DNA from: Candidatus Aquiluna sp. UB-MaderosW2red
Lineage (GTDB): Bacteria > Actinomycetota > Actinomycetes > Actinomycetales > Microbacteriaceae
DNA length: 64,000 nt
Assembly: GCF_900100865.1 (NCBI RefSeq)
Contig: NZ_LT627734.1
Location: 186,001 to 250,000, forward strand
Reading direction: 5' to 3'
How positions within the stretch are numbered: the first letter of the stretch is position 1; the number at the start of each line of letters is the position of its first letter. The notes below the pieces were generated by a model, which made no database searches, was not told the DNA's origin, and saw nothing but the letters and a program-made list of their open reading frames with translations. Positions 51,267-63,048 of this stretch are shown here, piece by piece. Both the position numbers and the translations under genes were made by a program.

Positions 51267-52199
51267 CTACTTCTTCTTTTTCTTGGCTCGGTTTTTGGAG
51301 ACTGGTTGGACTCGCTGTGGTGGCTTTTCTTCTTCTGCTTCGCCGGCCGCTTCAAGTGCTTTGGGCTCTTCGCGAGTTATCTTGCCCTTTTTGATCAGCC
51401 GATCCTGGCGTGCGTCATGGGCTGGAGAACCAGGGGTTGGCATGTTTCTTATCACTACAAACTGCTGACCCATGGTCCAGAAGTTTGAAACTAACCAGTA
51501 GGTCATAACACCCAGCGGGAAGGTCAGCCCCGAGAACAAAAAGACCAGCGGAAGTGCGTAAAGCATTATCTTCTGGGTTTGCATGAACTGGCTGTTCTGG
51601 GTGGCAGGATTCTGGTTCTTGGCCATAATCTGCTTTTGAGTGATGAACTGCGATGCAGACATCAGGACGATCATGATTCCCGCAATAATTTTTACATTTA
51701 GTTCATCGCTACCAAAAAAAGTGGCCGAGAGTTTGGCACCAAAAATTTCAGCCTGAGAAAATGAGTTCGCGAGATTCTTGGTCATAAGCCCGACACCGGC
51801 AAGATCCCGCTGGGCATTATTCAATACCGAAAATAGGCTAAAAAAGATGGGCATTTGAAGCAAAAGGGGCAAGCAGGAGCTCAGGGGGTTCGACCCCGTG
51901 CGCTTATAAAGTGCCATCTGCTCTTTTGCGAAACGCTCTTTTGACTCTCTGTCGGTTTTGCCTTTGTACTTCTTTTGAAGTTTTTGAAGCTCTGGCTGGA
52001 CCAGCATCATGTTGCGCTGGCTCTTAATCTGCTTCACAAAAATTGGTATTAGAGCGGCCCGGACCACTAGCACAAGACCGACGATGGCCAACACCCATGA
52101 GATTCCAGAGGCAGAAGCAATACCAACTCCCACAAAAAGGTTGTGGAAGGTGACGAGAATTAACTCGATTACCCATTTAATTGGCCATAACAGATCCAA
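51267..52199 (-). CDS. yidC: Membrane protein insertase YidC
   Basis: Product of 310 residues with five membrane helices of the Oxa1/YidC core: WPIKWVIELILVTFHNLFVG, the hydrophilic-groove helix with Arg (VRAALIPIFVKQIKSQRNMMLVQPELQKLQKKYKGK), LPLLLQMPIFFSLFSVL and later helices. The basic tail (KPPQRVQPVSKNRAKKKKK) contacts the ribosome. It inserts small membrane proteins alone or with SecYEG. The downstream neighbour is jag, the upstream one yidD. Confidence 0.96.
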   Translation of the reverse strand: MDLLWPIKWVIELILVTFHNLFVGVGIASASGISWVLAIVGLVLVVRAALIPIFVKQIKSQRNMMLVQPELQKLQKKYKGKTDRESKERFAKEQMALYKRTGSNPLSSCLPLLLQMPIFFSLFSVLNNAQRDLAGVGLMTKNLANSFSQAEIFGAKLSATFFGSDELNVKIIAGIMIVLMSASQFITQKQIMAKNQNPATQNSQFMQTQKIMLYALPLVFLFSGLTFPLGVMTYWLVSNFWTMGQQFVVIRNMPTPGSPAHDARQDRLIKKGKITREEPKALEAAGEAEEEKPPQRVQPVSKNRAKKKKK

Positions 52200-52202
52200 T
52201 GC

Positions 52203-52511
52203 CTACCTCGATCTTTCTTGCATGTTGAGACTCACAAATCCTAGCTTGCTTACCAAAAGGTAGTTAGGTCCGGGTTTCACTTCATCGACACCGCCCGCTG
52301 ACCACGGATTACACCGCATAACCCTCCAGATGGTGAGAAGAGTGCCTATAACCGCACCTTTTTGCTGCACCGAGTGGAGCCCGTAACCCGAACAACTCGG
52401 ATAATAGCGACACACATCACCGTAGAGCGGCGATATAAATTTTCGATACATGCCGATTAGAGCGGCTAGCAAGTTCCTAGGCAAAAACCAAATAAAACCC
52501 GCGTATTTCAC
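52203..52511 (-). CDS. yidD: YidD membrane insertion efficiency factor
   Basis: Product of 102 residues. The family core is [31 protein letters not shown], with the conserved cysteines, and [16 protein letters not shown]. It is a small amphipathic membrane-associated protein that assists YidC. It overlaps rnpA by 4 bp and lies 3 bp before yidC. Confidence 0.96.
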   Translation of the reverse strand: MKYAGFIWFLPRNLLAALIGMYRKFISPLYGDVCRYYPSCSGYGLHSVQQKGAVIGTLLTIWRVMRCNPWSAGGVDEVKPGPNYLLVSKLGFVSLNMQERSR

Positions 52512-52834
52512 TGAGTCGCCTTTTTGATTAGAGCGGAGATCGAGGTTAGGAATTCTGCGTAAGAGGCCTTTGCCGACCCAGGCCTCAGCCGAAGCACCGC
52601 GTTCAGGCCTACCGGTTGAACACTCATTATTTCAAATATGGCAGATCGAGCTCGGCGTTTGAGTAGGTTTCTTTGAACTGCCCCACCAACGGCCCTGGAG
52701 ACGACAATGGCGAATTTAGGCTGCTCCGAAATCATATAGTGAAGAGTCAAGTGCTGATTTGAGGTTCTCAAACCGAGTTTGACAACCTCGCGAATCTCAT
52801 CGCCTCCGGTGAGGCGGAAGCCTCGAGACAACAA
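52508..52834 (-). CDS. rnpA: Ribonuclease P protein component
   Basis: Product of 108 residues. The RNR signature is in [18 protein letters not shown], with [16 protein letters not shown] before it. It binds the RNase P RNA and pre-tRNA 5' leaders. The start is a TTG at 52834 or the TTG after it; no ATG is available near the N-terminus ([10 protein letters not shown]). It follows rpmH by 10 bp, and the order rpmH-rnpA-yidD-yidC is the common bacterial arrangement. Confidence 0.95.
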   Translation of the reverse strand: MLSRGFRLTGGDEIREVVKLGLRTSNQHLTLHYMISEQPKFAIVVSRAVGGAVQRNLLKRRARSAIFEIMSVQPVGLNAVLRLRPGSAKASYAEFLTSISALIKKATQ

Positions 52835-52844
52835 GTTATTTGAC

Positions 52845-52982
52845 CTAGGCGCTCAGTTCTGAGCGGCCCTTACGACGGCGAGCTGCCAAAATGGCGCGGC
52901 CAGCTCTAGTGTGCATGCGGGCACGGAAGCCGTGCTTCTTCGCACGGCGGCGGTTATTCGGTTGAAAAGTGCGCTTACTCAC
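52845..52982 (-). CDS. rpmH: 50S ribosomal protein L34
   Basis: Short gene of 45 residues: begins [18 protein letters not shown], followed by [20 protein letters not shown] and a short SELSA tail. The start is the GTG at 52982, with AGGGAGA nine bases before it. It is the first gene of the leftward rpmH-rnpA-yidD-yidC operon facing away from dnaA. It has a well-formed promoter 55-84 bp upstream. Confidence 0.97.
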   Translation of the reverse strand: MSKRTFQPNNRRRAKKHGFRARMHTRAGRAILAARRRKGRSELSA

Positions 52983-53036
52983 GTTAGAAATCTCCCTGAA
53001 TCAATTGGACCAAAAGGTGTCCAAGACAACTCCAGT

Positions 53037-53066
53037 AATTTACGCCATATCCGCTCAGCTAGTCAA
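53037..53066 (-). promoter_or_regulatory. rpmH operon promoter
   Basis: On the minus strand, -35 TTGACT (53061-53066), 18 bp, -10 TAAATT (53037-53042). It drives rpmH and probably the genes through parB. The 312-bp rpmH-dnaA gap (52983-53294) also contains the dnaA leader and the DnaA boxes described separately. Confidence 0.65.
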
Positions 53067-53211
53067 GCTACTTGAAAGAAAATTAGGGATAAAAAATCTC
53101 TTCTCACATAACAGAGAAAATATTGCGACCGACACGCCGATTGGATTTGCATTTAGACCTAGATATTCACCATGATGAGAGCTAAGGAGGAAATAGGTCG
53201 ATTTATAAGAC

Positions 53212-53274
53212 TTATGCACAGAATTTACAATACTTATCCACAACCCCAAAACATGTGCAAACATCTGTGGATAA
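53212..53274. promoter_or_regulatory. DnaA boxes upstream of dnaA
   Basis: TTATCCACA at 53234-53242, its inverse TGTGGATAA at 53266-53274, and a one-mismatch TTATGCACA at 53212-53220. They stand 20-80 bp before the dnaA ATG, the usual place for autoregulation of dnaA and possibly part of a bipartite origin. Confidence 0.85.
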
Positions 53275-53294
53275 CTTTATTTTAGGGAGAAACG

Positions 53295-54677
53295 ATGGAT
53301 CCGACTCTGGCCGCCAACTGGCGCTCCTTAGTCGACAAAATCGCTTCGGATCCCAGAGTAACCCCCCACCTCCGGGGGCACCTGGAGCTGGCGGTACCAA
53401 AAGGAGTTTTGGACGACACTCTTTACATTGAGGTTCCAAACGAAACAACGCGCCTGATGCTCCAGCAAAGACTTCGGGAACTACTTATGGACGCGCTTGG
53501 GGAACTAGCCGAGCTGGGGGGCCCGTCTAGCTATCTTGTGATTACCAACGAGGAACTGCAGACGCCGGTGAAGATGGAAGTCTTCCAAGAACCTCAAGTG
53601 CTGGTGGATAGAGATCCCTCAACGGGTCCATTTACAACTTTCAAGGATTCCCGACTGAATCCGAAATACAGCTTCGATAATTTTGTGACGGGCGGGTCCA
53701 ACCGTTTTGCGCACGCGGCATCCTTCGCGGTGGCCGAGGCGCCTGCAGAAGCCTATAACCCGCTTTTTATCTATGGCTCAAGCGGTCTTGGAAAAACTCA
53801 TCTGCTGCACGCCATTGGTCACTACGCGATGCACCTAAAACCTAGGACCAAGGTCCGATATGTTTCTAGCGAAGAATTCACAAACGACTTTATTAATGCC
53901 ATCCAAACCAATAAAAATGCAGAGTTTCAAGCCGCATACCGAGACATAGACATTCTTCTGGTAGACGATATTCAATTTTTGCAAGGCAAAGACCAAACCC
54001 AAGAGGCCTTCTTCCACACGTTCAACACCCTGCACGATCACAATAAGCAGGTGGTAATCACGTCTGACCTTCGCCCCAAACAATTAAATGGCTTCGAAGA
54101 AAGAATGCTCTCAAGGTTCGAGTGGGGTTTGATCACCGACATTCAAGCCCCCGAGTTCGAGACTAGGGTCGCGATCCTAAGGAAAAAAGCTTCTACTGAG
54201 AGAATTGTCATACCCAGTGAGGTAATCGAGTACATGGCTTCGAGGATTTCCTCGAACATAAGGGAACTTGAGGGCACACTGATTAGGGTCACTGCTTTTG
54301 CCAACCTCAACCGCCAGCCGATCGACATGGATCTAATCCAACTAGTTCTAAAAGACTCTTATGCATCCGATCCTGGAACCCAGATCTCTCCACTTTCGAT
54401 AATTTCTGCAACAGCCTCCTATTACAAAATATCCGTAGAGGAACTGACTGGCTCCGGAAGGCAACAAGCAGTCGCGCTAGCAAGACAAATTGCGATGCAC
54501 ATTTGCAGGGAACTTACAAACATGTCGCTTCCAAAAATCGGGACTCAATTTGGAAACAGAGACCACACGACTGTCATGTATGCAACTAAGAAGATTAGCT
54601 CGGAGATGAGAGAAAAAAGGTACATCTACAACCAGGTGTCCGAAATCATCCAAAAAATCAAAGACGACCACAAATAG
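53295..54677 (+). CDS. dnaA: Chromosomal replication initiator DnaA
   Basis: Product of 460 residues. Domain I (1-85) contacts partner proteins. The linker is short, unlike the long one of Streptomyces. The AAA+ domain has NPLFIYGSSGLGKTHLLHAIG (Walker A at about 156-163) and ILLVDDIQFLQGK (Walker B). Domain IV has the DnaA signature IGTQFGNRDHTTVMYATKKI and binds 9-mer boxes. It starts at an ATG with AGGGAG upstream. The origin follows downstream. Confidence 0.99.
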   Translation: MDPTLAANWRSLVDKIASDPRVTPHLRGHLELAVPKGVLDDTLYIEVPNETTRLMLQQRLRELLMDALGELAELGGPSSYLVITNEELQTPVKMEVFQEPQVLVDRDPSTGPFTTFKDSRLNPKYSFDNFVTGGSNRFAHAASFAVAEAPAEAYNPLFIYGSSGLGKTHLLHAIGHYAMHLKPRTKVRYVSSEEFTNDFINAIQTNKNAEFQAAYRDIDILLVDDIQFLQGKDQTQEAFFHTFNTLHDHNKQVVITSDLRPKQLNGFEERMLSRFEWGLITDIQAPEFETRVAILRKKASTERIVIPSEVIEYMASRISSNIRELEGTLIRVTAFANLNRQPIDMDLIQLVLKDSYASDPGTQISPLSIISATASYYKISVEELTGSGRQQAVALARQIAMHICRELTNMSLPKIGTQFGNRDHTTVMYATKKISSEMREKRYIYNQVSEIIQKIKDDHK

Positions 54678-54691
54678 TTTTCAAATTTTCC

Positions 54692-54935
54692 TGTGGATAA
54701 CCCAGGGAATATTGTGGATAACCCGAAAATTTCTGTTCAGAAAATTCCAATTTATGTGCGCTGCCAGATTCTTATCCACAGACTGACTACTTATCCACAG
54801 ACTTATCCACAACTGTGTAAACAAGTTACAGCCGTGTAGTTCCCATAGAAACAATGGGTAAATTCAAGTTATCCACAGTTTCTACAGTGCTTATTATTGT
54901 GATTATCTAGATTTAAATAGAAGGGGATATTTACG
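54692..54935. other. Probable replication origin oriC
   Basis: The 326-bp dnaA-dnaN gap holds six perfect DnaA boxes: TGTGGATAA at 54692 and 54713, TTATCCACA at 54772, 54791, 54803 and 54869. The two groups face each other. An AT-rich tract follows at about 54890-54935 (TTATTATTGTGATTATCTAG, then ATTTAAATAG), a likely unwinding element. The gene strands switch from minus to plus around here, as expected for a bidirectional origin. The last 60 bp before dnaN hold its leader. Confidence 0.92.
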
Positions 54936-55003
54936 ATTCGCATTTCGCCTTTGCCCTTTTCGATCAGTGTGCCAAGATAAAACCCCAATTGAGGAAAGAT
55001 TTT

Positions 55004-56134
55004 ATGAAATTTCAAGCAGACCGTGAAGTATTCAGTGACGCAATTTCATTTGTTGTAAGGCTTGTATCGCCCAAACCCCAGCTTCCTCAGCTTTCGGGGG
55101 TAATGATCGTTGCAGAGGGTAACCAGGTAACACTTTCAATTTTTGATTATGAAGTCTCAGCAAAGGTAGTTTTCGCTGCAGCTATTGACCTGCCGGGAAA
55201 AGTTTTGGTGCAGGCAAGATTGTTGTCCGAGATTGTGTCAAAGCTACCTGGAGATTCGATTTCCCTCTCCATGCAAGAAGCTCGGTTGCAAGTTGTGTCA
55301 GGAGCGAGCAAGTTTGCCCTTTCATCAATGTCTACGTCTGACTATCCAGAAATTCCAGCAATGCCAAGCCCAACCGGAAAAGTCTCTGCCTCTGATTTTG
55401 CCCATTCAGTTGCCCAGGTGGCGATTGCTGCATCTAGAGAAGAAGTTACCCCAGTACTCACATCCGTCATGGTTTCGGCATCTTCCAAGGAACTAACTCT
55501 CGTCGCTACAGACAGGTTTCGTGTTGCTGTGAAGCATTTACCCTGGGAGGGATCAGCAACTCAAAAAGATCTTCTTATTCCAGCTCGAGTTCTTCAGGAA
55601 ATAGCGAAGACATTTGCTTCGCAGGGAGATCTAGAAATCGCCTTCGGAGAGGGCGATAAAGAGGTAGTTGGGTTTTCAGCGGGCAATAAGTCAGTTTCGA
55701 GTGCAACCATTAAGGGTAAATATCCTGCCGTTCTCGGACTCTTCCCCGATAACGTGGAAAACCACGCGGTTTTAGCCACCCACGACCTATTGGACGCAAC
55801 CAAGAGGGTTGCCCTGGTAGTAGATAGAGAAAAACCCCTTCGATATAGCTTCACTGACAAAGAGTTGGTATTGGAATCGATTGGCTCGGATGTTGCTGAA
55901 GCAACCGAGCAGGTACCTTGCTCCCTTACGGGAGACGAAGTTGTGGTCTCGCTAAGACCTCAGTTTTTATCCGATGCACTGAGTGGGATTTCTGATGCAA
56001 ATGTGAAAATTTCCTTCACAACAAATCCCAATAACCCAAATAAACCGGGACCAGTATTGATCTCTGCCGCTTCTTCTAAAACCGAAAAGCCCGACTTTAG
56101 GTATTTACTACAACCCAATCTCCTGGTCTCATAA
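55004..56134 (+). CDS. dnaN: DNA polymerase III sliding clamp (beta subunit)
   Basis: Product of 376 residues from the ATG at 55004, with GAGGAAAG just before it; the frame opens at a TTG five codons earlier. Three repeated clamp domains: MKFQADREVFSDAISFVVRL, then VSASDFAHSVAQVAIAASRE and the C-terminal domain ending ISAASSKTEKPDFRYLLQPN. The conserved C-terminal tail is slightly extended (LLVS) compared with the usual MP(M/V)R(L) ending. It encircles DNA and tethers the polymerase. Confidence 0.98.
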   Translation: MKFQADREVFSDAISFVVRLVSPKPQLPQLSGVMIVAEGNQVTLSIFDYEVSAKVVFAAAIDLPGKVLVQARLLSEIVSKLPGDSISLSMQEARLQVVSGASKFALSSMSTSDYPEIPAMPSPTGKVSASDFAHSVAQVAIAASREEVTPVLTSVMVSASSKELTLVATDRFRVAVKHLPWEGSATQKDLLIPARVLQEIAKTFASQGDLEIAFGEGDKEVVGFSAGNKSVSSATIKGKYPAVLGLFPDNVENHAVLATHDLLDATKRVALVVDREKPLRYSFTDKELVLESIGSDVAEATEQVPCSLTGDEVVVSLRPQFLSDALSGISDANVKISFTTNPNNPNKPGPVLISAASSKTEKPDFRYLLQPNLLVS

Positions 56135-56153
56135 GTGAAATTGGAATTCTGTC

Positions 56154-57293
56154 TTGTGGATTAGCTCCATAACCCTCGAGAACTTCCGAAACTACGAGCA
56201 TCTTGACCTAGTCCTGTCCCCGGGAATAACGCTTTTCCACGGGGAGAACGGCGAGGGAAAAACCAATCTGATCGAAGCAGTTGGATTTCTTTCTTCACTT
56301 TCCTCACACCGGGTTTCTGGTTATCAATCCCTTATATCAAACAATAAAGAGACCAGCCAGTTCTCCTTGAGATTGCACCATGAAAAACGCGCTCTTCTAA
56401 TTGCTGCCGAACTAAATAGAACCGGCTCTAATCGCTATTTTGTAAATGGAAACCATAAGAAACGCACATCTGAAATCATTGGAACCCTAAAGACGGTTGT
56501 CTTTGCGCCAGAAGATCTGGATATCGTTCGACGCGACCCCCAAGACCGCAGATCCTTTATGGACAACGCTATGACCCAACTAAAGCCAAGGCTGGCTGGT
56601 GTCAAATCTGATTTTGAAAGGGTTCTAAAGCAAAGAAACGCTCTTCTAAAATCGGCCAGGAACACAAAGAACCCAGACCTAAGCACTTTAGATATTTGGG
56701 ATGACCAACTGGTTGGGTTTGGGGCAGATTTAATATTTTCAAGAATCCAGCTGGTTGCAAGTCTGGCACCGTTACTGAATTCTTTTTACCAAGAACTATC
56801 TGCTAAAAACGACCTGGTGACTCTTGGTGTTCAATCGAGCATCCTTGGTCAAGACCCCGAGGACAACTTAATAGACCTAAGCCAATTAACCCTTCAAGAG
56901 ATCCGGGACTTGTTCTACGATCAACTTCTTAAACTCAGAGGCCTAGAACTCGAAAGAGGACTTACTCTTGTGGGTCCCCACAGAGACGAGATGAGGATTG
57001 ATCTCGGGGGGCTGACGGCTAGATCTCACGCCTCACAGGGCGAGGCGTGGTCTCTGGCGCTGGGCCTGAAGCTCGCGCAGGCCGAACTGATTCGTCTTGA
57101 CTCTCAGCAAGGTGACCCAGTTTTGATTCTCGATGATGTTTATTCGGTCTTGGATGCCGGTAGGCGCGAGAGGCTTACCAAGTTCGTGGCCAAAAACGAA
57201 CAGGTCCTAATTACCTCGGCGGATTTATCGGTTGCACCCGATCTAAAGTGGAGTGCGATACACAGGGTACTCGGGGGTGAAATCGTTGCCTAG
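56154..57293 (+). CDS. recF: DNA repair/recombination ATPase RecF
   Basis: Product of 379 residues. It begins at a TTG (WISSITLENFRNYEHLDL, matching the family N-terminus). Walker A is FHGENGEGKTNLIEAVGFLS. The signature is in SHASQGEAWSLALGLKLAQAEL and Walker B is PVLILDDVYSVLDAGRRERL. It is an SMC-like ATPase lacking the long coiled coil, and loads RecA at gaps with RecO and RecR. It follows dnaN by 19 bp and overlaps the DciA gene. Confidence 0.96.
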   Translation: MWISSITLENFRNYEHLDLVLSPGITLFHGENGEGKTNLIEAVGFLSSLSSHRVSGYQSLISNNKETSQFSLRLHHEKRALLIAAELNRTGSNRYFVNGNHKKRTSEIIGTLKTVVFAPEDLDIVRRDPQDRRSFMDNAMTQLKPRLAGVKSDFERVLKQRNALLKSARNTKNPDLSTLDIWDDQLVGFGADLIFSRIQLVASLAPLLNSFYQELSAKNDLVTLGVQSSILGQDPEDNLIDLSQLTLQEIRDLFYDQLLKLRGLELERGLTLVGPHRDEMRIDLGGLTARSHASQGEAWSLALGLKLAQAELIRLDSQQGDPVLILDDVYSVLDAGRRERLTKFVAKNEQVLITSADLSVAPDLKWSAIHRVLGGEIVA

Positions 57294-57774
57294 GTTGAAC
57301 TTTGAATTTGCCGATCGGTTTTTTAGCTCATATCTAAAAGGCTCGGTGGGTTTTAAATCCCGCGATGCCAAAAGACGAGAGAAGAACAGTAGCCGTGGAT
57401 CCCAGCCCTTTGATAAAGGCCGGGACTTTGTCCTGGCTGCTGAGTCTTTGGATGAGCTGGTGGATCAGTTCCACTGGAATTCCCGACTTGACCAGGCAGC
57501 CCTTTTTGCAAACTGGGTGAATGTAGTTGGTAAAGACTCAGCGGGAGCATCCGAACCCGAAGAACTTATCAACGGGGTGCTCACCGTGCGTTGTCGATCA
57601 ACTGCCTGGGCAACACAGCTAAGACTTTTACAGCCCAAGATATTCGAAAAATTGGTTGATCTTCATCCCAAGCTTCAGATAACTGATATTCGCTTTATCG
57701 GGCCCACTGCGCCGAGCTGGAAAAAAGGCCCACGCTCGGTTCCAGGACGCGGTCCACGCGACACATATGGCTAA
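57277..57774 (+). CDS. dciA: DciA-family (DUF721) helicase-loading protein
   Basis: Product of 165 residues from the GTG at 57277, overlapping recF by 17 bp; the frame opens upstream at 57253. The C-terminal KH-like DUF721 domain (about 75-145) contains FANWVNVVGKDSAGASEP, then GVLTVRCRSTAWATQLRLLQPKIFEKL. The N-terminal part is basic and disordered. DciA delivers DnaB in bacteria without DnaC/DnaI; dnaB in this window is of the matching type. The start is uncertain by a few codons. Confidence 0.92.
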   Translation: MKSLPRLNFEFADRFFSSYLKGSVGFKSRDAKRREKNSSRGSQPFDKGRDFVLAAESLDELVDQFHWNSRLDQAALFANWVNVVGKDSAGASEPEELINGVLTVRCRSTAWATQLRLLQPKIFEKLVDLHPKLQITDIRFIGPTAPSWKKGPRSVPGRGPRDTYG

Positions 57775-57889
57775 AGACCACACACAGTTAGTTTTCGGGC
57801 TTCTAAGGTAGGATAAGAAGGTTAGTAAACCCGAATCTAAGTCGGTCCTAGGGCTGCATTTACGTGGAACTAACCGAATCAGAAAGTAA

Positions 57890-59833
<1,944 letters not shown>

Positions 59834-59839
59834 GAGTAG

Positions 59840-62356
59840 ATGATGACTGAAAACCAGATGGACAAGATCGAGCAAGTCGATATTCAAGTTGAAATGCAGC
59901 GGAGCTACCTCGACTACGCAATGAGCGTTATCGTCGGACGCGCCCTACCTGATGTTCGAGATGGGCTAAAGCCTGTGCACCGCAGGGTTTTGTATGCAAT
60001 GTACGACGGTGGCTACCGGCCGGACAAGCAGTTCTCCAAGTGCTCGCGCGTAGTTGGCGATGTTATGGGGCAGTACCACCCGCATGGTGATACCGCAATC
60101 TATGACACCCTGGTGCGCCTAGTTCAAGATTGGAACCTTCGCTACCCATTGGTGTCTGGTCAGGGAAACTTTGGTTCCCCGGGAAACGACCCGGCTGCAG
60201 CACCTAGATACACCGAGTGCAAGATGGCACCATTGGCGATGGAGATGGTGCGGGACATTGACGAGGAAACCGTTGATTTCCAGGACAATTACGATGGCCG
60301 CACCCAGGAACCAACAATTTTGCCCTCGAGGTTTCCAAATCTTTTAGTCAACGGATCTATCGGTATCGCCGTGGGAATGGCGACAAACATCCCGCCCCAC
60401 AACCTGCGAGAGGTCTCTGCCGCCGCTCAGTTCGTGCTCAAAAACCCAGAAATTGTTGGCGAAGAGCTAATTGAAGAGCTAATCAAGATCGTAAAGGGCC
60501 CCGATTTCCCAACCGGCGCCCAGATTCTTGGTCGCCGAGGCATTGAAGATGCGTATCGCACTGGCCGAGGCTCAATCACCATGCGCGCAGTGGTAAGTGT
60601 GGAAGAAATCCACAACCGCACCTGCTTGGTGGTAACTGAATTGCCTTATCAGGTGAACCCTGACAACTTGGCTCTGAAGATTGCCGAGCTAGTCAAAGAG
60701 GGCAAGCTCACCGGCATCGCGGATATTCGCGACGAAACCTCCGGTCGAACCGGCCAACGCTTGGTCATTGTTCTAAAGCGCGACGCGGTCGCACGGGTTG
60801 TTCTGAATAATCTCTATAAGTTCACCCAGTTGCAAGACAACTTCGGTGCCAACATGTTGGCGCTGGTTGACGGCATCCCAAGGACACTTTCAATCGATGG
60901 TTTTATTACCCACTGGGTTACCCACCAAATTGAAGTAATTGTTCGCCGCACCCAGTATCGATTGCGCAAGGCGGAAGAGCGTGCCCACATTTTGCGCGGC
61001 TACCTCAAGGCCCTGGACAACCTAGACGACGTAATTGCCCTGATTCGAAAGAGCGCCACCGTTGAGGAGGCTCGTGAGGGACTAATCGCAATGCTAAAGA
61101 TTGACGAGCTGCAAGCTCGTGCAATCTTGAACATGCAGCTGCGCCAACTCGCAGCCCTAGAGCGTCAAAAGATTATCGATGAGGCAGCCGAGCTTGAGAG
61201 ACAAATACTTGAGTTCCTGCGCATCATCGGCGATGCCGATGTGCAGCGCGAGATTGTCTCCGAGGAATTGGCCGAGATTGTGTCTCGTTATGGTGACGAT
61301 CGTCGCAGCGAGATCATGATGGGCTTTGATTCCGATGTTTCTATGGAGGATCTGATTCCTGAGGAGGAGATGGTAGTTACCCTGACTTCCGGTGGCTATA
61401 TCAAGCGCACCAGAAGCGACAACTACCGCGTGCAGCACCGCGGTGGTCGTGGCGTGAAGGGCGCAAACCTGCGGGCGGATGATGTAGTTCAGAACTTTAT
61501 TGTGACCACCACTCACCACTGGTTGATGTTCTTCACCAACACCGGTCGGGTCTATCGCTCCAAGGTCTACGAAGTGCAGGAATCCGGGCGAGACGCCAAG
61601 GGTCAGCACGTTGCGAACCTGCTGGCCTTGCAGCCAGACGAGCGAGTGGTTGAGGTCTTGGACCTCAGGGATTACCAGGTCGAGCCTTATCTGGTGCTGG
61701 CCACTAAGTCGGGTCTTGTGAAAAAGACCTCCCTGGAGCTTTATGACACCCCGAGAACTGGTGGCATCATCGCTATCAAGCTGCGCGATGGCGATGAGCT
61801 AGTAAACGCGATGCTTGTGAGCGAGGAAAACGACCTGCTCTTGGTTTCTAAAAAGGGTATGTCGATTCGCTTTAGCGCCGGCAATGATTCGATGCGGCCC
61901 ATGGGTCGTGACACTTCTGGTGTGATTGGCATGGCTTTTCGCAAGGAGGATCAATTGTTGTCGGCATCTGTGATCGGCGAAGCCGGCTTTGTGTTTGTTG
62001 TAACAGAGGGCGGCTACGCCAAGCGCACAGCCGCCGATCAATACCGCGTTCAAAAACGTGGCGGTATTGGAATTAAAGTTGCCAAGCTGGATGAAAAGCG
62101 AGGCGATCTAATTGGTGCACTGATTGTTGAGGACACTGATGAGGTTTTGGTGGTGCTTGCTTCGGGCAAGGTAATCAGAACCAATGCCAGTGAGGTCCCG
62201 GCCAAAGGTAGAGACACAATGGGAGTAGTCTTTGCTCGATTCGAAGATTCTGATTCGGTTTTGTCACTTGCAAAAAATGCGGAGCGTAATCTAGAAGGCT
62301 CGGGAGATCCAGAAGGAGAGGGAGAAGCAGTTGACATCACTGTTCAACCGGAATAA
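59840..62356 (+). CDS. gyrA: DNA gyrase subunit A
   Basis: Product of 838 residues. The quinolone-resistance region is [20 protein letters not shown], with Thr85 at the position of E. coli Ser83 and Asp89 at Asp87. The catalytic tyrosine is in [14 protein letters not shown] (about Tyr124). The C-terminal DNA-wrapping domain has repeated blades ([21 protein letters not shown] is the GyrA box) and an acidic tail. Start at either of two tandem ATGs, after AGGAG. Confidence 0.99.
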   Translation: MMTENQMDKIEQVDIQVEMQRSYLDYAMSVIVGRALPDVRDGLKPVHRRVLYAMYDGGYRPDKQFSKCSRVVGDVMGQYHPHGDTAIYDTLVRLVQDWNLRYPLVSGQGNFGSPGNDPAAAPRYTECKMAPLAMEMVRDIDEETVDFQDNYDGRTQEPTILPSRFPNLLVNGSIGIAVGMATNIPPHNLREVSAAAQFVLKNPEIVGEELIEELIKIVKGPDFPTGAQILGRRGIEDAYRTGRGSITMRAVVSVEEIHNRTCLVVTELPYQVNPDNLALKIAELVKEGKLTGIADIRDETSGRTGQRLVIVLKRDAVARVVLNNLYKFTQLQDNFGANMLALVDGIPRTLSIDGFITHWVTHQIEVIVRRTQYRLRKAEERAHILRGYLKALDNLDDVIALIRKSATVEEAREGLIAMLKIDELQARAILNMQLRQLAALERQKIIDEAAELERQILEFLRIIGDADVQREIVSEELAEIVSRYGDDRRSEIMMGFDSDVSMEDLIPEEEMVVTLTSGGYIKRTRSDNYRVQHRGGRGVKGANLRADDVVQNFIVTTTHHWLMFFTNTGRVYRSKVYEVQESGRDAKGQHVANLLALQPDERVVEVLDLRDYQVEPYLVLATKSGLVKKTSLELYDTPRTGGIIAIKLRDGDELVNAMLVSEENDLLLVSKKGMSIRFSAGNDSMRPMGRDTSGVIGMAFRKEDQLLSASVIGEAGFVFVVTEGGYAKRTAADQYRVQKRGGIGIKVAKLDEKRGDLIGALIVEDTDEVLVVLASGKVIRTNASEVPAKGRDTMGVVFARFEDSDSVLSLAKNAERNLEGSGDPEGEGEAVDITVQPE

Positions 62357-62732
62357 AGGCCCCAAGGAGCAGACCAAGCAGGTCAGGCTAAAACTCCGCA
62401 GCATAGACATATGGTCCGCGGTAAAAGCCGGCTTCCTGGTGTCTATCGCCTTGGGTATTGCGACAATCATTGGTGCTTGGTTGATCTGGGCAGTTCTGGC
62501 CAACTCGGGCATCTTCTCCTCATTCGGTGATCTACTCGGGAGCATCTTGGGTGATGGCAGCACCTTGAACATCGAGGAACAGTTCTCTTTTGGCAGCGTT
62601 ATGTCTACCGCGCTCACCTTGGCACTTTTAAATATCGCGCTCACCACAGCCTTGGTGGCGATTTGGGCAGCACTTTTCAACCTAATTTCGAAGATTATTG
62701 GCGGGGTTTCGGTAACCTTTACAAACAACTAG
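62331..62732 (+). CDS. DUF3566 transmembrane protein
   Basis: Product of 133 residues with two membrane helices ([24 protein letters not shown] and [26 protein letters not shown]) and the DUF3566 pattern ([37 protein letters not shown]). It is encoded directly after gyrA in most Actinobacteria; its function is unknown. The TTG start at 62331 lies within gyrA (26-bp overlap) and has GGAGAGGGAG before it. The N-terminal tail of other members is long and Pro-rich; here it is short. Confidence 0.9.
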   Translation: MTSLFNRNKGPKEQTKQVRLKLRSIDIWSAVKAGFLVSIALGIATIIGAWLIWAVLANSGIFSSFGDLLGSILGDGSTLNIEEQFSFGSVMSTALTLALLNIALTTALVAIWAALFNLISKIIGGVSVTFTNN

Positions 62733-62784
62733 CAACTTTGGTTTGTTTAGTTGGCTTTTCTTTAGTAATGTTGCACTGCTCTAT

Positions 62785-62858
62785 GGGCCTATAGCTCAGG
62801 TGGTTAGAGCGCTTCACTGATAATGAAGAGGTCGGAGGTTCAAGTCCTCCTAGGCCCA
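62785..62858 (+). tRNA. tRNA-Ile (anticodon GAT)
   Basis: 74-nt cloverleaf: acceptor arms GGGCCTA and TAGGCCC pair fully, D-arm TAGCTCAGGTGGTTAGAGC, anticodon loop CTGATAA between CTTCA and TGAAG with anticodon GAT, and T-arm GGAGGTTCAAGTCCTCC. The 3' CCA is not encoded. It follows the gyrA-DUF3566 pair, as in other Actinobacteria. Confidence 0.98.
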
Positions 62859-62892
62859 CGGTGATGACTTTCCTAAAGGGAAGTCTCGCTTT

Positions 62893-62965
62893 GGGGACTT
62901 AGCTCAGTTGGTAGAGCACCTGCTTTGCAAGCAGGGGGTCAGGGGTTCGACCCCCCTAGTCTCCA
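62893..62965 (+). tRNA. tRNA-Ala (anticodon TGC)
   Basis: 73-nt cloverleaf: acceptor GGGGACT with AGTCTCC (one G-U pair), D-arm TAGCTCAGTTGGTAGAGC, anticodon loop TTTGCAA with anticodon TGC, and T-arm AGGGGTTCGACCCCCCT. No encoded CCA. It lies 34 bp after tRNA-Ile and is followed by a strong terminator; probably one transcript. Confidence 0.98.
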
Positions 62966-62973
62966 CAAAGTGA

Positions 62974-62999
62974 AAAACCCTCCCGGAAGGGAGGGTTTT
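62974..62999. terminator. Rho-independent terminator after the tRNA pair
   Basis: Stem AAAACCCTCCC / GGGAGGGTTTT of 11 bp with loop GGAA, followed by TCCTTTTTCC. It is symmetrical, so it can act on both strands. Confidence 0.93.
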
Positions 63000-63048
63000 T
63001 CCTTTTTCCTGAGGTTTCTAGCCAGAGAAATTTGAAAGGGTATTGAAA

